64,000 nucleotides of DNA from Candidatus Thiothrix anitrata (GCF_017901155.1 NZ_CP072800.1:62001-126000), one strand, 5' to 3'. Shown: positions 47,521-56,713, counted from the first letter of the stretch. The notes: a model not told the origin generated them from the sequence alone. Numbers and translations: made by a program.

Positions 47521-48149
47521 ATAAAGCAAAACGGGAGGCGATTTTCCAGCAATTACAGCAGGCTAATCCTAACCCAACCACCGAACTGAAATACAACAGC
47601 ACCTTTGAACTGCTGATAGCAGTGATTTTGTCAGCGCAAGCCACAGACAAAGGCGTTAATAAAGCAACAGCCAAACTGTTCCCCATTGCCAACACTCCCG
47701 AAACCATTTTGGCACTGGGCGAAGAAGGTTTAAAACAATACATAAAAACCATTGGCTTATTTAACAGCAAGGGTAAAAACATTATTGCCACCTGCCAACG
47801 CCTCGTAGAGCAACATCAATCTCAAGTTCCGGCACAACGCGAAGCCTTGGAAGCCCTGCCAGGTGTCGGGCGAAAAACCGCCAATGTCATCCTCAATACC
47901 GCTTTCCGCCAACCGACAATGGCAGTGGACACACACATTTTCCGTGTTGCCAATCGTACTGGTATTGCGCCCGGTAAAACGGTCTTAGCGGTCGAAAAAG
48001 CCTTGCTGAAATACATCCCCAAAAGCTATTTACTCGATGCACACCACTGGCTGATTTTGCTGGGGCGCTACACTTGTATCGCCCGCAATCCACGTTGCAG
48101 GGAATGTTTGATTGCCGATTTGTGTGATTTTAAGGAGAAAACCGCCTGA
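47517..48149 (+). CDS. nth: Endonuclease III
   Basis: DNA glycosylase/AP lyase that removes oxidised pyrimidines. 210 aa. The helix-hairpin-helix LEALPGVGRKTANVIL holds the catalytic Lys, AVDTHIFRV the catalytic Asp, and the C-terminal CIARNPRCRECLIADLC (C-x6-C-x2-C-x5-C) binds the 4Fe-4S cluster. The rnfABCDGE-nth order is typical of Gammaproteobacteria. The DUF1841 gene begins at its stop. Confidence 0.96.
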   Translation: MNKAKREAIFQQLQQANPNPTTELKYNSTFELLIAVILSAQATDKGVNKATAKLFPIANTPETILALGEEGLKQYIKTIGLFNSKGKNIIATCQRLVEQHQSQVPAQREALEALPGVGRKTANVILNTAFRQPTMAVDTHIFRVANRTGIAPGKTVLAVEKALLKYIPKSYLLDAHHWLILLGRYTCIARNPRCRECLIADLCDFKEKTA

Positions 48150-48568
48150 TGTTTGGCAATGACCGTGATGCTATGCGCCGCTACTACTGCCAATCTTGGC
48201 AAAAGTTTCAGCTCAAACACCCCTTGGACGCACTTGAGCAACAAATCGCACAAGTCGTAGCGGAACACCCAGAATACCATCACCTGCTGACCAATGATGA
48301 GCGTGCTGTACAACACACTTACCAGCCAGAACAAGGCCAAACCAACCCATTTTTGCACATGGGGTTACACTTAGGGATACGCGAACAAGCCGCTACCAAC
48401 CGCCCCGTCGGAATACTGGCACTTTACCAGCACTTAACCCATAAATTCGGAACGCTGGAAGCAGAACATCACATGATGGAATGTTTGGCAGAAAGCCTAT
48501 GGCTAGCGCAGCGTAACAACACTGCGCCTGACGAAATAAAATACTTAGAATGTCTCAAAAAACTCTGA
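48149..48568 (+). CDS. DUF1841 family protein
   Basis: 139 aa, soluble and His/Gln-rich. It begins MFGNDRDAMRRYYCQSWQKF and contains NPFLHMGLHLGIREQAATNRP and HHMMECLAESLWLAQR, which are typical of the DUF1841 family. The conserved His/Glu residues could bind metal, but no function is established. The ATG overlaps the nth stop by a base, so it is translated with the rnf-nth operon. Confidence 0.88.
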   Translation: MFGNDRDAMRRYYCQSWQKFQLKHPLDALEQQIAQVVAEHPEYHHLLTNDERAVQHTYQPEQGQTNPFLHMGLHLGIREQAATNRPVGILALYQHLTHKFGTLEAEHHMMECLAESLWLAQRNNTAPDEIKYLECLKKL

Positions 48569-48595
48569 AATCCCGCCAGACAGCGATTCAACGAG

Positions 48596-48937
48596 TTAAT
48601 CCAGAGCCACCACAATGTTGTTCGGTGCGGTATTACCCACATCAAAAGTACGGGTACGACTGACCGAATCGCGACTCGCCTCAGCCACATAACGCCCGGG
48701 AGGAAGGCGAATTGCCAGTGAGTGGCGATTATCATACACACGATACGGCTCGGATTCGCGTACCCCATTTTCTACCCGGAACAAAGACCAACGCACATAG
48801 CTAAACGCCGGACTGCGGTCTACTGTCGCCATCAGGGTAACATTCGGATTAGGGGTTGCCACCGCAGGCAACATAGTCAAACCACTCGTAACAACAGTGG
48901 TAATAACCAATATTTTACGGATAATATTCATGTTCAT
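48596..48937 (-). CDS. Small periplasmic protein of unknown function
   Basis: 113 aa with a signal peptide (about 1-27, ILVITTVVTSGLTMLPAVA) and a mature part of about 86 residues that looks beta-rich (FSYVRWSLFRVENGVR, YDNRHSLAIRLPPGRYVAEA, RTRTFDVGNT). It resembles small carboxypeptidase-regulatory-like (beta sandwich) domains in pattern. Convergent with the DUF1841 gene and alone on the minus strand. No name is recognised. Confidence 0.7.
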   Translation of the reverse strand: MNMNIIRKILVITTVVTSGLTMLPAVATPNPNVTLMATVDRSPAFSYVRWSLFRVENGVRESEPYRVYDNRHSLAIRLPPGRYVAEASRDSVSRTRTFDVGNTAPNNIVVALD

Positions 48938-49232
48938 AACGGCATCTCCTTTGCCTTAGCTAATTTTCCAACACGGAAATCAGTTACTATGCCGTAACAT
49001 TAGTGGAATCCTACAAAATTACAATTTGATTCTTTTTCTACTATAGATAATTTTTTATTATGAAACTTTATTAAAAAACTACGATACATATAAAAAATAA
49101 TCAACCTTATCCATCCATTTTATCGGGTTCACCAAGATAAAAAGCACAATCACAAAAATCTCACTCTGAAGTTCACAAGAACTATGCTAACATGCTGCCC
49201 CCGTAGCCCCAGTCCTGTAACGGAGTTCCTTA
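48938..49232. other. AT-rich intergenic region upstream of suhB
   Basis: About 295 bases. The part 49010-49120 is strongly AT-rich (long T/A stretches), consistent with divergent promoters for the small periplasmic protein gene and suhB. No hairpin, repeat or coding frame stands out. A plausible suhB ribosome site is ACGGAG 7-12 bases before its ATG. Confidence 0.4.
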
Positions 49233-50024
49233 ATGCACCCCATGCTCAGAAAAGCCATCGAAGCCTCTCGTTTAGCTGGTGAAGCCATCCGCCATTACGC
49301 CAATCAGGTGCAAAAGCTGGATGTGGAAAATAAAGCACACAACGATTTTGTGACCAAAGTTGACCGAGAGGCTGAGAACATCGTGGTGCGCCTACTGCAA
49401 CGTGCCTATCCTGATCATGCTTTTTTCGGTGAGGAAACAGGTAAGCAAGGACCAGACAGTGATTACGAATGGGTCATTGACCCACTGGACGGAACCACCA
49501 ATTTTCTTTACGGCATCCCACAGTTTTCTGTATCTGTCGCCCTCAAATACAAGGGTCGTTTGAGCGTTGGGGTTGTATATGACCCATTACGTGACGAAAC
49601 CTTTGCTGCTGCACGCGGCGAGGGTGCTACGTTAAATGGACGGCGTATCCGTGTTTCCGAACGTAGCAGTATGCACAATGCCTTGCTTGGCACAGGGATT
49701 CCATTTCGTCCCAACCAAAATCTTGACTTATACCTACAAACCCTAAAAGTACTGATTCCCGACACCGCCGGAATACGCCGTCCTGGATCCGCCGCCCTAG
49801 ACTTAGCTTATGTCGCCTCAGGCCGTTTTGACGGCTTCTGGGAACTCGGTCTCAATGAGTGGGACATCGCCGCCGGGGTGTTATTGGTGCAAGAAGCAGG
49901 GGGCTTAATCAGCGACTTACATGGCAATAATACTCACATGAACACAGGCAATGTGCTTGCTGCCAATCCTAAAGTATTCAAAGAAATGCTGAAACGCCTA
50001 CATCCCGTCATGCAAAAATACTAA
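49233..50024 (+). CDS. suhB: Inositol-1-monophosphatase family protein SuhB
   Basis: 263 aa Mg-dependent phosphatase; in E. coli SuhB also joins the rRNA transcription antitermination complex. Motifs: FFGEETG (metal Glu), VIDPLDGTTNFLYGIP (about 81-95), and LNEWDIAAGVLLVQEAGG. Full family length. An inverted repeat follows its stop. Assignment as the SuhB orthologue rather than another IMPase is probable because of length and motif context. Confidence 0.93.
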   Translation: MHPMLRKAIEASRLAGEAIRHYANQVQKLDVENKAHNDFVTKVDREAENIVVRLLQRAYPDHAFFGEETGKQGPDSDYEWVIDPLDGTTNFLYGIPQFSVSVALKYKGRLSVGVVYDPLRDETFAAARGEGATLNGRRIRVSERSSMHNALLGTGIPFRPNQNLDLYLQTLKVLIPDTAGIRRPGSAALDLAYVASGRFDGFWELGLNEWDIAAGVLLVQEAGGLISDLHGNNTHMNTGNVLAANPKVFKEMLKRLHPVMQKY

Positions 50025-50032
50025 ACTCACGC

Positions 50033-50054
50033 GGGGCGGCAAGCTTGTCGCCCC
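50033..50054. terminator. GC-rich palindrome after suhB
   Basis: GGGGCGGCAAG/CTTGTCGCCCC is nearly perfect (one G.T pair) and would form a hairpin with loop AAGCTT. It may end the suhB transcript; no T run follows. The GGGGCG/CGCCCC arms recall the palindrome at 59227-59246. Confidence 0.6.
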
Positions 50055-50166
50055 CATGCGACCGTTTGCCACTACCTTTCATCCGCCTTCACGGCTGAAC
50101 TTACCGTTATGAACTACAGTCAAAGGGACTAAACACAAAAATTTCCCTCGTGACAAGGAGTAGCTC

Positions 50167-51621
50167 ATGTCCAACACAGAACAGCAACTTAACGATTTCC
50201 TCCAAGCTTTTGATAACGATCCCGTCAGCATAATGGAACGCATCCCACAAAAGTTTGATCAAGACGGCAATCCGATTACAGCACATTCTGTTTTCTCCCC
50301 CAGCGCAATTGCTAACCGCGCTTACGTGGAAGCCCGCGACAGCATCCGTCAGCAATTTCAGGAAGCCAGCGGTGAAATGGAAACCCGCGCCGCTTATGAA
50401 GCTCACGACAAAGCACAAAATCTCGTCGATAGCTTTACTCATAGTGATCTTAAATCGATGGAAACGGCGGGGCTGCGCTCGGCAAAATTAGCAGAATCAC
50501 CTTGGTCAGATGACTATTGGGCTATTTACAAAGGTATTTTAGGGGCACGCTACGCCGATCCCAACTTCCCAAAATCGGAAGATTGGAAAAAGAATTACGA
50601 TTACATTCGTGCTAACACTGCACCCAACATATTCAAAACAGGTAATGCTGCCGCAATTAACCGCCTTGCACCTGCTGAAAAATACGATTTACTGGTCGGT
50701 GATGCGGGTGGCACACTGACTCGGCGCATGTGGGCAGATGGTAAATCCTTTTATGATTCTAACGGCTCAGTAGAAACATGGATGGGTATCTGCCACGGCT
50801 GGGCAGTTGCTGCTTACATGCTACCGCGTCCACGCAAAGCCGTCGTAGCCAAAGCACCCAATGGCGTTGCAATCACCTTCTATCCATCCGATATAAAAGC
50901 ACTTGCATCATTGTTGTGGGCGAACTCCATGCCTGCAACACGTTTTATTGGCGGACGCTGCAACGATGCTAACCCAGCCAAAGATCCTGCCACAGGACGT
51001 GTGACCTCCAGCAAATGTTTTGATACCAATCCTGGCACTTGGCATTTAGCAGTAGTCAATCAATTGGGCGTAAGTAAGCGTAGTTTAGTCATGGATGTCA
51101 CTTACGACTACGAAGTGTGGAATCAGCCAGTCTATTCTTACGAGTACAGCTATTTCAATCCTAAGCGCATGGCAGCAAGCAACCTCGCTGATGCCAGCGT
51201 CGCACGTAACGCATTCACCAACGACAAATTTAAAGCCTTCCGCAGCAGCCGTACAATCTCTATCGCGGGAATCAATATGCGTGTCGGTTACTTGGTTGAA
51301 ACCAGCCCCACCCAACGCCCTAATGACAATCCTAGTCACGATGCGATTCAGTACGTGGATTACCGTTACGATGTAGAACTGGATGCAAATAACAAAATTA
51401 TCGGCGGCGAATGGTATACCAACCAACACCCCGACTTTTTGTGGACTGCACCCAAAAATGTTCGCGCCACCACCCGTTATGACCACCTTGCTACGGGTAC
51501 ATGGCAAGCGGACAAACCACTACCTCAAGCTTGGCAAAGTGCCGCACCGCAAGCAGCCAAAGCTAATGGCGCACCATTAGCGGCAATTGTTGAACGCCTC
51601 ATCAGCCTTGCCAATAGTTAA
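50167..51621 (+). CDS. GP42-like transglutaminase (Pep-13 elicitor family homologue)
   Basis: 484 aa. The motifs match the Phytophthora GP42 transglutaminase elicitor family: the catalytic Cys in MGICHGWAVAAYM (C209), the catalytic His in GTWHLAVVNQLG (H293), and an Asp in VMDVTYDYEVWNQPV (D310), followed at 317-322 by VWNQPV. GP42's plant-recognised peptide Pep-13 begins with VWNQPV; the following residues (YSYEY) differ from Phytophthora (RGFKVYE), so only half is kept. Such bacterial homologues are known in Vibrio. These enzymes cross-link proteins by joining Gln and Lys side chains. No signal peptide or TM is seen at the start chosen (ATG at 50167, ribosome site AAGGAG), so its location is unclear. 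Identification is by motif recall, not a search. Confidence 0.75.
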   Translation: MSNTEQQLNDFLQAFDNDPVSIMERIPQKFDQDGNPITAHSVFSPSAIANRAYVEARDSIRQQFQEASGEMETRAAYEAHDKAQNLVDSFTHSDLKSMETAGLRSAKLAESPWSDDYWAIYKGILGARYADPNFPKSEDWKKNYDYIRANTAPNIFKTGNAAAINRLAPAEKYDLLVGDAGGTLTRRMWADGKSFYDSNGSVETWMGICHGWAVAAYMLPRPRKAVVAKAPNGVAITFYPSDIKALASLLWANSMPATRFIGGRCNDANPAKDPATGRVTSSKCFDTNPGTWHLAVVNQLGVSKRSLVMDVTYDYEVWNQPVYSYEYSYFNPKRMAASNLADASVARNAFTNDKFKAFRSSRTISIAGINMRVGYLVETSPTQRPNDNPSHDAIQYVDYRYDVELDANNKIIGGEWYTNQHPDFLWTAPKNVRATTRYDHLATGTWQADKPLPQAWQSAAPQAAKANGAPLAAIVERLISLANS

Positions 51622-51628
51622 TTACACC

Positions 51629-51653
51629 GGGGCAGTGATTTTATCGCTGCCCC
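51629..51653. terminator. Terminator after the GP42-like gene
   Basis: The stem GGGGCAGTGA/TCGCTGCCCC (10 bp with one T.G pair, loop TTTTA) begins 7 bases after the stop. It separates this gene from the lipoprotein gene, which may have its own promoter. Confidence 0.7.
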
Positions 51654-51675
51654 ACCACAGAATCCGTGACGATTA

Positions 51676-52179
51676 ATGAAAACAATTTATCTCACCTCTT
51701 TCATCCTATACAGCGCATTGACTCTAATGACCTCTGGTTGCGAACAACAAACATCACCTAACTTACAGTTACGCTACTTCACCAGTGGCGAAAGCTTTTA
51801 CACAGAAATCAAACTCGAACAAGGGATTCTCTACCACACCCGGTTTGAAGATACTGACAACCGCTGTGCACAATGGATAAAAAGCACCCCATGCTGGACA
51901 GAAGATGATTTAAAAACTGTCAGTATGGCACTTGACCCCGCAGACATCGGCAATCTTTCCGCAGTGATTAAGGATAGTGGCATTCTAGGCATTCAAGAAA
52001 CCTCTCTTGGCGGCGCAAAACAAGGGCAACGCCACTATGCGCAACGCCTAGAAATCCAAATGGACGGGGAGCAAAAGCACTTGATTTACCGAAGCTTCCC
52101 CGGTTCAGCAGCAAAGCCGGAGGCATTTCAGCGTATAGAAACTGCGTTGTTGGAATATGCGCGTGGAATACCGCACTAA
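51676..52179 (+). CDS. Putative lipoprotein
   Basis: 167 aa. The N-terminus has a short hydrophobic segment and the lipobox-like LMTSGCEQQ (Cys at about residue 22), so it is probably an outer-membrane or periplasmic lipoprotein. The mature protein contains two further Cys (DNRCAQW and TPCWTEDD) that could form a disulfide. No family name recognised. It lies after the GP42-like gene, but a strong hairpin separates them, and it converges on dsrP. Confidence 0.75.
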   Translation: MKTIYLTSFILYSALTLMTSGCEQQTSPNLQLRYFTSGESFYTEIKLEQGILYHTRFEDTDNRCAQWIKSTPCWTEDDLKTVSMALDPADIGNLSAVIKDSGILGIQETSLGGAKQGQRHYAQRLEIQMDGEQKHLIYRSFPGSAAKPEAFQRIETALLEYARGIPH

Positions 52180-52183
52180 ATGC

Positions 52184-52208
52184 AAAAACCGGCACTAAGC
52201 CGGTTTTT
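52184..52208. terminator. Bidirectional terminator between the lipoprotein gene and dsrP
   Basis: AAAAACCGGC/GCCGGTTTTT with loop ACTAA is a perfect inverted repeat with A and T runs on both sides. It ends the plus-strand lipoprotein transcript and the minus-strand dsr operon at its last gene (dsrP stop at 52225). Confidence 0.9.
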
Positions 52209-52224
52209 CACGATAAAACGTAAC

Positions 52225-53433
52225 TTACTTGCTGTGCGGATCAGCCACCGCATCCGACAAAGAATCTGGGAGGAAACGCAGCACTTTCACCCCGATAGTC
52301 ACCATCACTAAGGTGAGTGCCACACCGCCCAAACCTAACATCAATTCCCAGATGCTTGGCACGTAGCTATTAATCACACCATCAAAGTAATCGCTGGAAA
52401 CTTCAGCACCGGGGAACAAGGTCAACGGGTAAGCCTGCCCACCAATCAAAATCACATACAGTTGCGCAAAGCCACCGACGATAGTGAACGCTGCGGCCAA
52501 CAGTAATGCCACACGGTTATTTGCCAGCTTACGGCAGAAAATCAGCGACAAAGGCAGCAAACTACCCAGCAGAATTTGCCCAACCCAGAACAACTGCGTG
52601 TAAACACCACCTTCAAACAAAATGAAGTTTTCCACACCAGCCTTCTGTGCAATGTACAAACCGGTGAAATGACGTGCAGCTTCCAGCAACAATACGCCAC
52701 CGATGAACACTGCCAACAAATAACGCAAGCGGTTCATCACCGCATTACCCAATTGACGACCTGTCCAAGCATACGCAAAGTGCAATACCAGAATGAAAAC
52801 CGCCAAGCCCATTGCAAATGACATAACGATAAATAACGGAGCCATGACCGCTGAATTGTAAAAATCACGCGCCACCAAGAAGCCGAAGATCGAGCCAGTA
52901 CCAGCAGTCAGGATCAAACGCCAAGTAAATGCCGCAATACCCGCCATCTTGTAATAGCCCTTCACCTGACGATCCATCATCGTCCAGATATATACTGCTG
53001 ATAACGCCAAGAAACCGTTATAGAGGATAATGTTCCACGCAAAAATCGACTTAAAGTTAAAGGTGGTCATCGCCACGATCAAACGGTCAGGCCGACCTAA
53101 ATCCAACACCAACACGATCAAACCACCAATCAGTAAGGAAATCGCCAGCAATGCCGACAAACGTCCCATGGGTTGATAGATTTTCTTACCGAATACAGTG
53201 CCGATTGAACCGACGTTCAATGCGCCGGAAGCTGCGACGATCAAACCAATCGCAAAAACGTGCGGCAAACCCCAAACAATTTGGTTATTCATGCCTGTGA
53301 CATGATGACCGTGATGTTCAGCATTGAAAAATGCCAGCGCACCCAGTGCGAGGAATGCACCCAAAACCGCCAACAGGATGTAAAAACCCTTGCCGTCTTT
53401 GGTTTCGCGGAAAATGATTGCTTGACTAGCCAT
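52225..53433 (-). CDS. dsrP: DsrP, NrfD-like membrane subunit of DsrMKJOP
   Basis: 402 aa with about ten transmembrane helices, the NrfD/PsrC family quinone-interacting fold. Hydrophobic helices are regularly spaced from about residue 18 to 385. Within DsrMKJOP it forms, with DsrO and DsrJ, the module that links periplasmic or quinone redox to DsrMK and DsrC. It is the last gene of the dsr operon, 18 bases after dsrO; no dsrN or dsrR follows, only a terminator. Confidence 0.95.
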   Translation of the reverse strand: MASQAIIFRETKDGKGFYILLAVLGAFLALGALAFFNAEHHGHHVTGMNNQIVWGLPHVFAIGLIVAASGALNVGSIGTVFGKKIYQPMGRLSALLAISLLIGGLIVLVLDLGRPDRLIVAMTTFNFKSIFAWNIILYNGFLALSAVYIWTMMDRQVKGYYKMAGIAAFTWRLILTAGTGSIFGFLVARDFYNSAVMAPLFIVMSFAMGLAVFILVLHFAYAWTGRQLGNAVMNRLRYLLAVFIGGVLLLEAARHFTGLYIAQKAGVENFILFEGGVYTQLFWVGQILLGSLLPLSLIFCRKLANNRVALLLAAAFTIVGGFAQLYVILIGGQAYPLTLFPGAEVSSDYFDGVINSYVPSIWELMLGLGGVALTLVMVTIGVKVLRFLPDSLSDAVADPHSK

Positions 53434-53451
53434 TGCTGTTCGTCCTTTCCG

Positions 53452-54204
53452 TTAGATGCCGTGGTAGCGCACGCCAGTATTTAAACCAAGATCAGCACGG
53501 ATTTGCTTCCCACCGATAGCTTTCAGCGTTTGGCTCAGCGTGCTGTTAGGGTCATTCAAATCACCGAAGGTCACTGCATCCGGTGCTGCTTCTACACAGG
53601 CTGGTAACTGACCATTATCCACGCGATGCACGCACATATTGCAGGATTCAACCGTACCAATACCGCGTGGTGAATGTGCTTTTTGATCAACCAAATGCTC
53701 ATGCACAAAGCTACGTGCTTTGTACGGGCAAGCCATCATGCAGTAACGGCAACCGATACAAGTATGTTTGTTAACTTGTACAATCCCATCCGCACGCTTC
53801 ATGGATGCGCCCGTTGGGCAAACATCAACACACGGTGGATTTTCGCAATGCTGGCACATGACTGGCAGGCTGAAACTATTCTGGGTCAGCTTATCCGTAA
53901 CTTTCACCACCCGCGCCCAGTGCGCTTTTTGGGTAGCGTCAGAATGCGCTTCATCACCCCAGCCGTGTTCTTTTTTACACGCGGCGACCATAGCTGCACC
54001 ACCATCGGTCAGCTTGGTCACGTCAATCAACATGCCCCAACGCTTCGCATCGGTAACAGCTTGATCCGCTGGTTTCGCAGCGACTTCACCAGCAGCGTGT
54101 GCTGTCTGCAACACAAAACTAGGCGCAACCGCAGCGACTGCCGCGACACCACCCAAGGCTGTCATAAAATTGCGGCGGTATTCATCAACACGGTTCTGAT
54201 TCAT
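53452..54204 (-). CDS. dsrO: DsrO, periplasmic 4Fe-4S ferredoxin subunit
   Basis: 250 aa. The N-terminus carries a Tat-type signal (RRNFMTALGGVAAVAAVAP), so folded export is expected. It has four cysteine clusters for 4Fe-4S binding: CQHCENPPCVDVCP, CIGCRYCMMACPYKAR, CNMCVHRV with CVEAAP, and CKKEHGW near the start. It pairs with the membrane subunit DsrP in the DsrMKJOP complex. The start overlaps the dsrJ stop by 4 bases (ATGA). Confidence 0.95.
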   Translation of the reverse strand: MNQNRVDEYRRNFMTALGGVAAVAAVAPSFVLQTAHAAGEVAAKPADQAVTDAKRWGMLIDVTKLTDGGAAMVAACKKEHGWGDEAHSDATQKAHWARVVKVTDKLTQNSFSLPVMCQHCENPPCVDVCPTGASMKRADGIVQVNKHTCIGCRYCMMACPYKARSFVHEHLVDQKAHSPRGIGTVESCNMCVHRVDNGQLPACVEAAPDAVTFGDLNDPNSTLSQTLKAIGGKQIRADLGLNTGVRYHGI

Positions 54205-54713
54205 TGCGCAGCTCCTTGTTGTGGTTGAGCTACCATTTGCACTTCAGCAGCCGTAGGCATAGCAGCATTGACAACACCTTGGGTAAAGTGATGTGCATCC
54301 GCACTGCCTACTTTATGCTGGTAATTTTCATCACCTGCCGGGCGGTCAGCATGACATTGGAAACAATCAATCTTTTGTCCCACCGCCGCATGGCAAGTGG
54401 TACAAAAATGCTGATCATCACCGTAGCGCAACGGCGTACCGTCATCTTTAGTCGGCGCAACGTGACAATTGATACACTCGTTCAAGCTGTGTTGCTTGGT
54501 ACGAATACCTTCAATCATCGTAGCGTCACGCTGGTGATCCAACATGCTCATGTGATTACTACGCATTTTGTCGGTTGGTTCAACACACTGATCAGCTTTT
54601 TGCTTAGCTGTTTCGAGGTTAGTCCCCGCTGCTGGTGCTGAATCACAACCCGACAACAGCGTGGCTAATGCCAACACTGAAGCCAAAAAGATGTTAGAAA
54701 ACTTGCTAGTCAT
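54201..54713 (-). CDS. dsrJ: DsrJ, tri-haem cytochrome c subunit
   Basis: 170 aa from the ATG at 54713 (ribosome site AGGAA). The frame is open back to 54821, but those 36 residues are basic and overlap dsrL. Three haem c sites are present: CINCH, CTTCH and CFQCH. The N-terminal hydrophobic segment ends LATLLSGCDSA, which would be a lipobox, though in Allochromatium DsrJ is held by an uncleaved signal. Cys55-type ligand candidate is in QCVEPTDKMRSNHMSML, fitting the known His/Cys haem. It is the periplasmic electron-transfer subunit of DsrMKJOP. Confidence 0.94.
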   Translation of the reverse strand: MTSKFSNIFLASVLALATLLSGCDSAPAAGTNLETAKQKADQCVEPTDKMRSNHMSMLDHQRDATMIEGIRTKQHSLNECINCHVAPTKDDGTPLRYGDDQHFCTTCHAAVGQKIDCFQCHADRPAGDENYQHKVGSADAHHFTQGVVNAAMPTAAEVQMVAQPQQGAAQ

Positions 54714-54751
54714 GCTGATTCCTGTCGAGCCTGCACTCATGGAAAGGACGA

Positions 54752-56713
54752 TTACTCGCCCAGACCCATTTCGATGTACCCAGTTGGGCAAACGTCTGCG
54801 CAGATATGGCAGCCGATACATTTGGAGTAGTCGGTTGCAACATAACGACCCAGCGTCGCCTGCTTCTTAGGCACGCGGTAAACGGCAGTTTGCGGGCAGT
54901 AAATAACGCAGTTGTCACACTCGAAGCACATACCGCAACTCATGCAACGCTTGGCTTCGTTAACCGCATCGGCTTCTGGCAGCGGATTCATGCGCTCTGC
55001 AAAGTGACCCAGTACTTCTTCAGCCGTTGGTACATCTTCAGTACGCAGGTTACGTGCTACGTTGTTGAAGTGACCCAAGAACAAATCTTTGGAAGGCACG
55101 ATCACGTTTTTAGAACGGTCATCGTAGTTATGTACCGCGTAATTCGCGTCAGAAGTACCACGCATGTCTTCCGCACGACTTGACTCATAACCTGCTGGCT
55201 CTAAACCCGCTTCATGCAGTTTTGCCATCAAGTCAAAGTGGTGCTTATCAACTTTAGGACGCTTTTTCAGCTCTTCCGCACGCAAGTACTGGTTGATGGT
55301 TTCAGATGCAATCGAAGCCTGGCCAATCGCAGTCGTCAACAAATGCGGACGTACCGCATCACCAGCAGCAAAGTGACCAGGCTTGCCCGGCACTTGATAC
55401 AGTGCATCAGCGTTGATCTGATTACGACCATTGTTCAGCGCTTCGATACCATCGAGTTTGCCGAACTGACCGATAGCAGAAACGATAATGTCCGCTTCGA
55501 TAATGGTTTCTTTACCGCCTTCGCACGCTTGCGGCATATTGCCTTTCATCGCGCATTCGACCACTTTCAGGCCAATCGCACGACCGTCAGCACCGAAAAT
55601 GATTTCCTTTGGCATCACCTGCGTCAGGATAGTCACCCCTTCTTTGAGTGCGTCCTGTACTTCGTGTTCCGCTGCCGTCATTTGATCCAGCGGGAACAAT
55701 GTGGTCAGGGTAACCGTTGCAGGTACTTTCTCGCCTACATCACCGTGAGCCAATTTGCCAGTGGCGGAATCTTCCGCATTTTCTGCGTAGTTCGCCAATG
55801 TGCCGATACGGCGTGAGACGGAAACCACGTCGATGGATGTATCACCACCACCAACACACACCACGCGAGGTGCGGTATATTTCATCGTGCCTTTATTATA
55901 GGCTTCGAGGAAGTCAACCGCAGACACGCAGTTTGGCGTTTCTGCAAACTTATCAACGAACAGACCACGACCATTCCAGCAACCGACTGTCCACAGGATT
56001 GCGTCGAAATCGCTTTCCAGTTGCTCAATGCTTACGTCTTTACCAACAGTAGTGTTGCACTTGATAGTGATGTCACCCATGTCGATGATACGTTGCATTT
56101 CCGCACCCAGCTTGTCGCGTGGTACGCGATAGCCCGGAATACCGTAGCGCATCATGCCGCCCAATTCAGGGTGCTGTTCAAATACGGTAGACGCATGACC
56201 CATGCGACGCAATTGGTAAGCAGCCGCCATACCCGCAGGACCACCGCCAACGATAGCCACTTTCTTGCCGCTTAATTCGCTTGGTGCGTCAAATTTGAAA
56301 CCTGCCGCGATCGCGCTGTCACCGATGTACTGTTCAACCGCGTTAATACCAACGAAATCGTCAACATCATTACGGTTACAACCGGTTTGGCAAGGAGCCG
56401 GGCAAACACGACCCATCATCGACGGGAACGGGTTAGCATCGGTGGAGCGACGGAATGCATACTCTTGCATGGTCATGTCAACCGGTGGCTTTTCAATGCC
56501 ACGCACGATCTGCAACCAGCCACGAATGTCTTCACCCGACGGGCAGCTACCTTGGCAAGGTGGCGTTTTGTGAATGTAGGTAGGGCATTTATGGGTTGTA
56601 TCCTGCACGAAAATACTGTCGTGCATACTACCCCATTCGTTGTCGCCATCTTTAAAACGGCGGTACGTGTGACCATTACCTTTAAGCTTGCTATCGTGAG
56701 CTGCGGTTGCCAT
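54752..56713 (-). CDS. dsrL: DsrL, NAD(P)H oxidoreductase of the Dsr pathway
   Basis: 653 aa cytoplasmic Fe-S flavoprotein that accepts electrons from DsrAB-bound sulfide oxidation and passes them to NAD(P)+. It has N-terminal CPAPCQTGCNRN (4Fe-4S), a FAD-binding GGGPAGMAAAYQLRRMGH with GlyXGly, an NAD(P)H-binding GGGDTSIDVV, and C-terminal two 4Fe-4S motifs CMSCGMCFECDNCVIYCP and CIGCHICADVCPTGYI. This GltD-like plus ferredoxin architecture is typical of sulfur-oxidiser DsrL. The start MATAAHDSKLK fits the family. Confidence 0.95.
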   Translation of the reverse strand: MATAAHDSKLKGNGHTYRRFKDGDNEWGSMHDSIFVQDTTHKCPTYIHKTPPCQGSCPSGEDIRGWLQIVRGIEKPPVDMTMQEYAFRRSTDANPFPSMMGRVCPAPCQTGCNRNDVDDFVGINAVEQYIGDSAIAAGFKFDAPSELSGKKVAIVGGGPAGMAAAYQLRRMGHASTVFEQHPELGGMMRYGIPGYRVPRDKLGAEMQRIIDMGDITIKCNTTVGKDVSIEQLESDFDAILWTVGCWNGRGLFVDKFAETPNCVSAVDFLEAYNKGTMKYTAPRVVCVGGGDTSIDVVSVSRRIGTLANYAENAEDSATGKLAHGDVGEKVPATVTLTTLFPLDQMTAAEHEVQDALKEGVTILTQVMPKEIIFGADGRAIGLKVVECAMKGNMPQACEGGKETIIEADIIVSAIGQFGKLDGIEALNNGRNQINADALYQVPGKPGHFAAGDAVRPHLLTTAIGQASIASETINQYLRAEELKKRPKVDKHHFDLMAKLHEAGLEPAGYESSRAEDMRGTSDANYAVHNYDDRSKNVIVPSKDLFLGHFNNVARNLRTEDVPTAEEVLGHFAERMNPLPEADAVNEAKRCMSCGMCFECDNCVIYCPQTAVYRVPKKQATLGRYVATDYSKCIGCHICADVCPTGYIEMGLGE

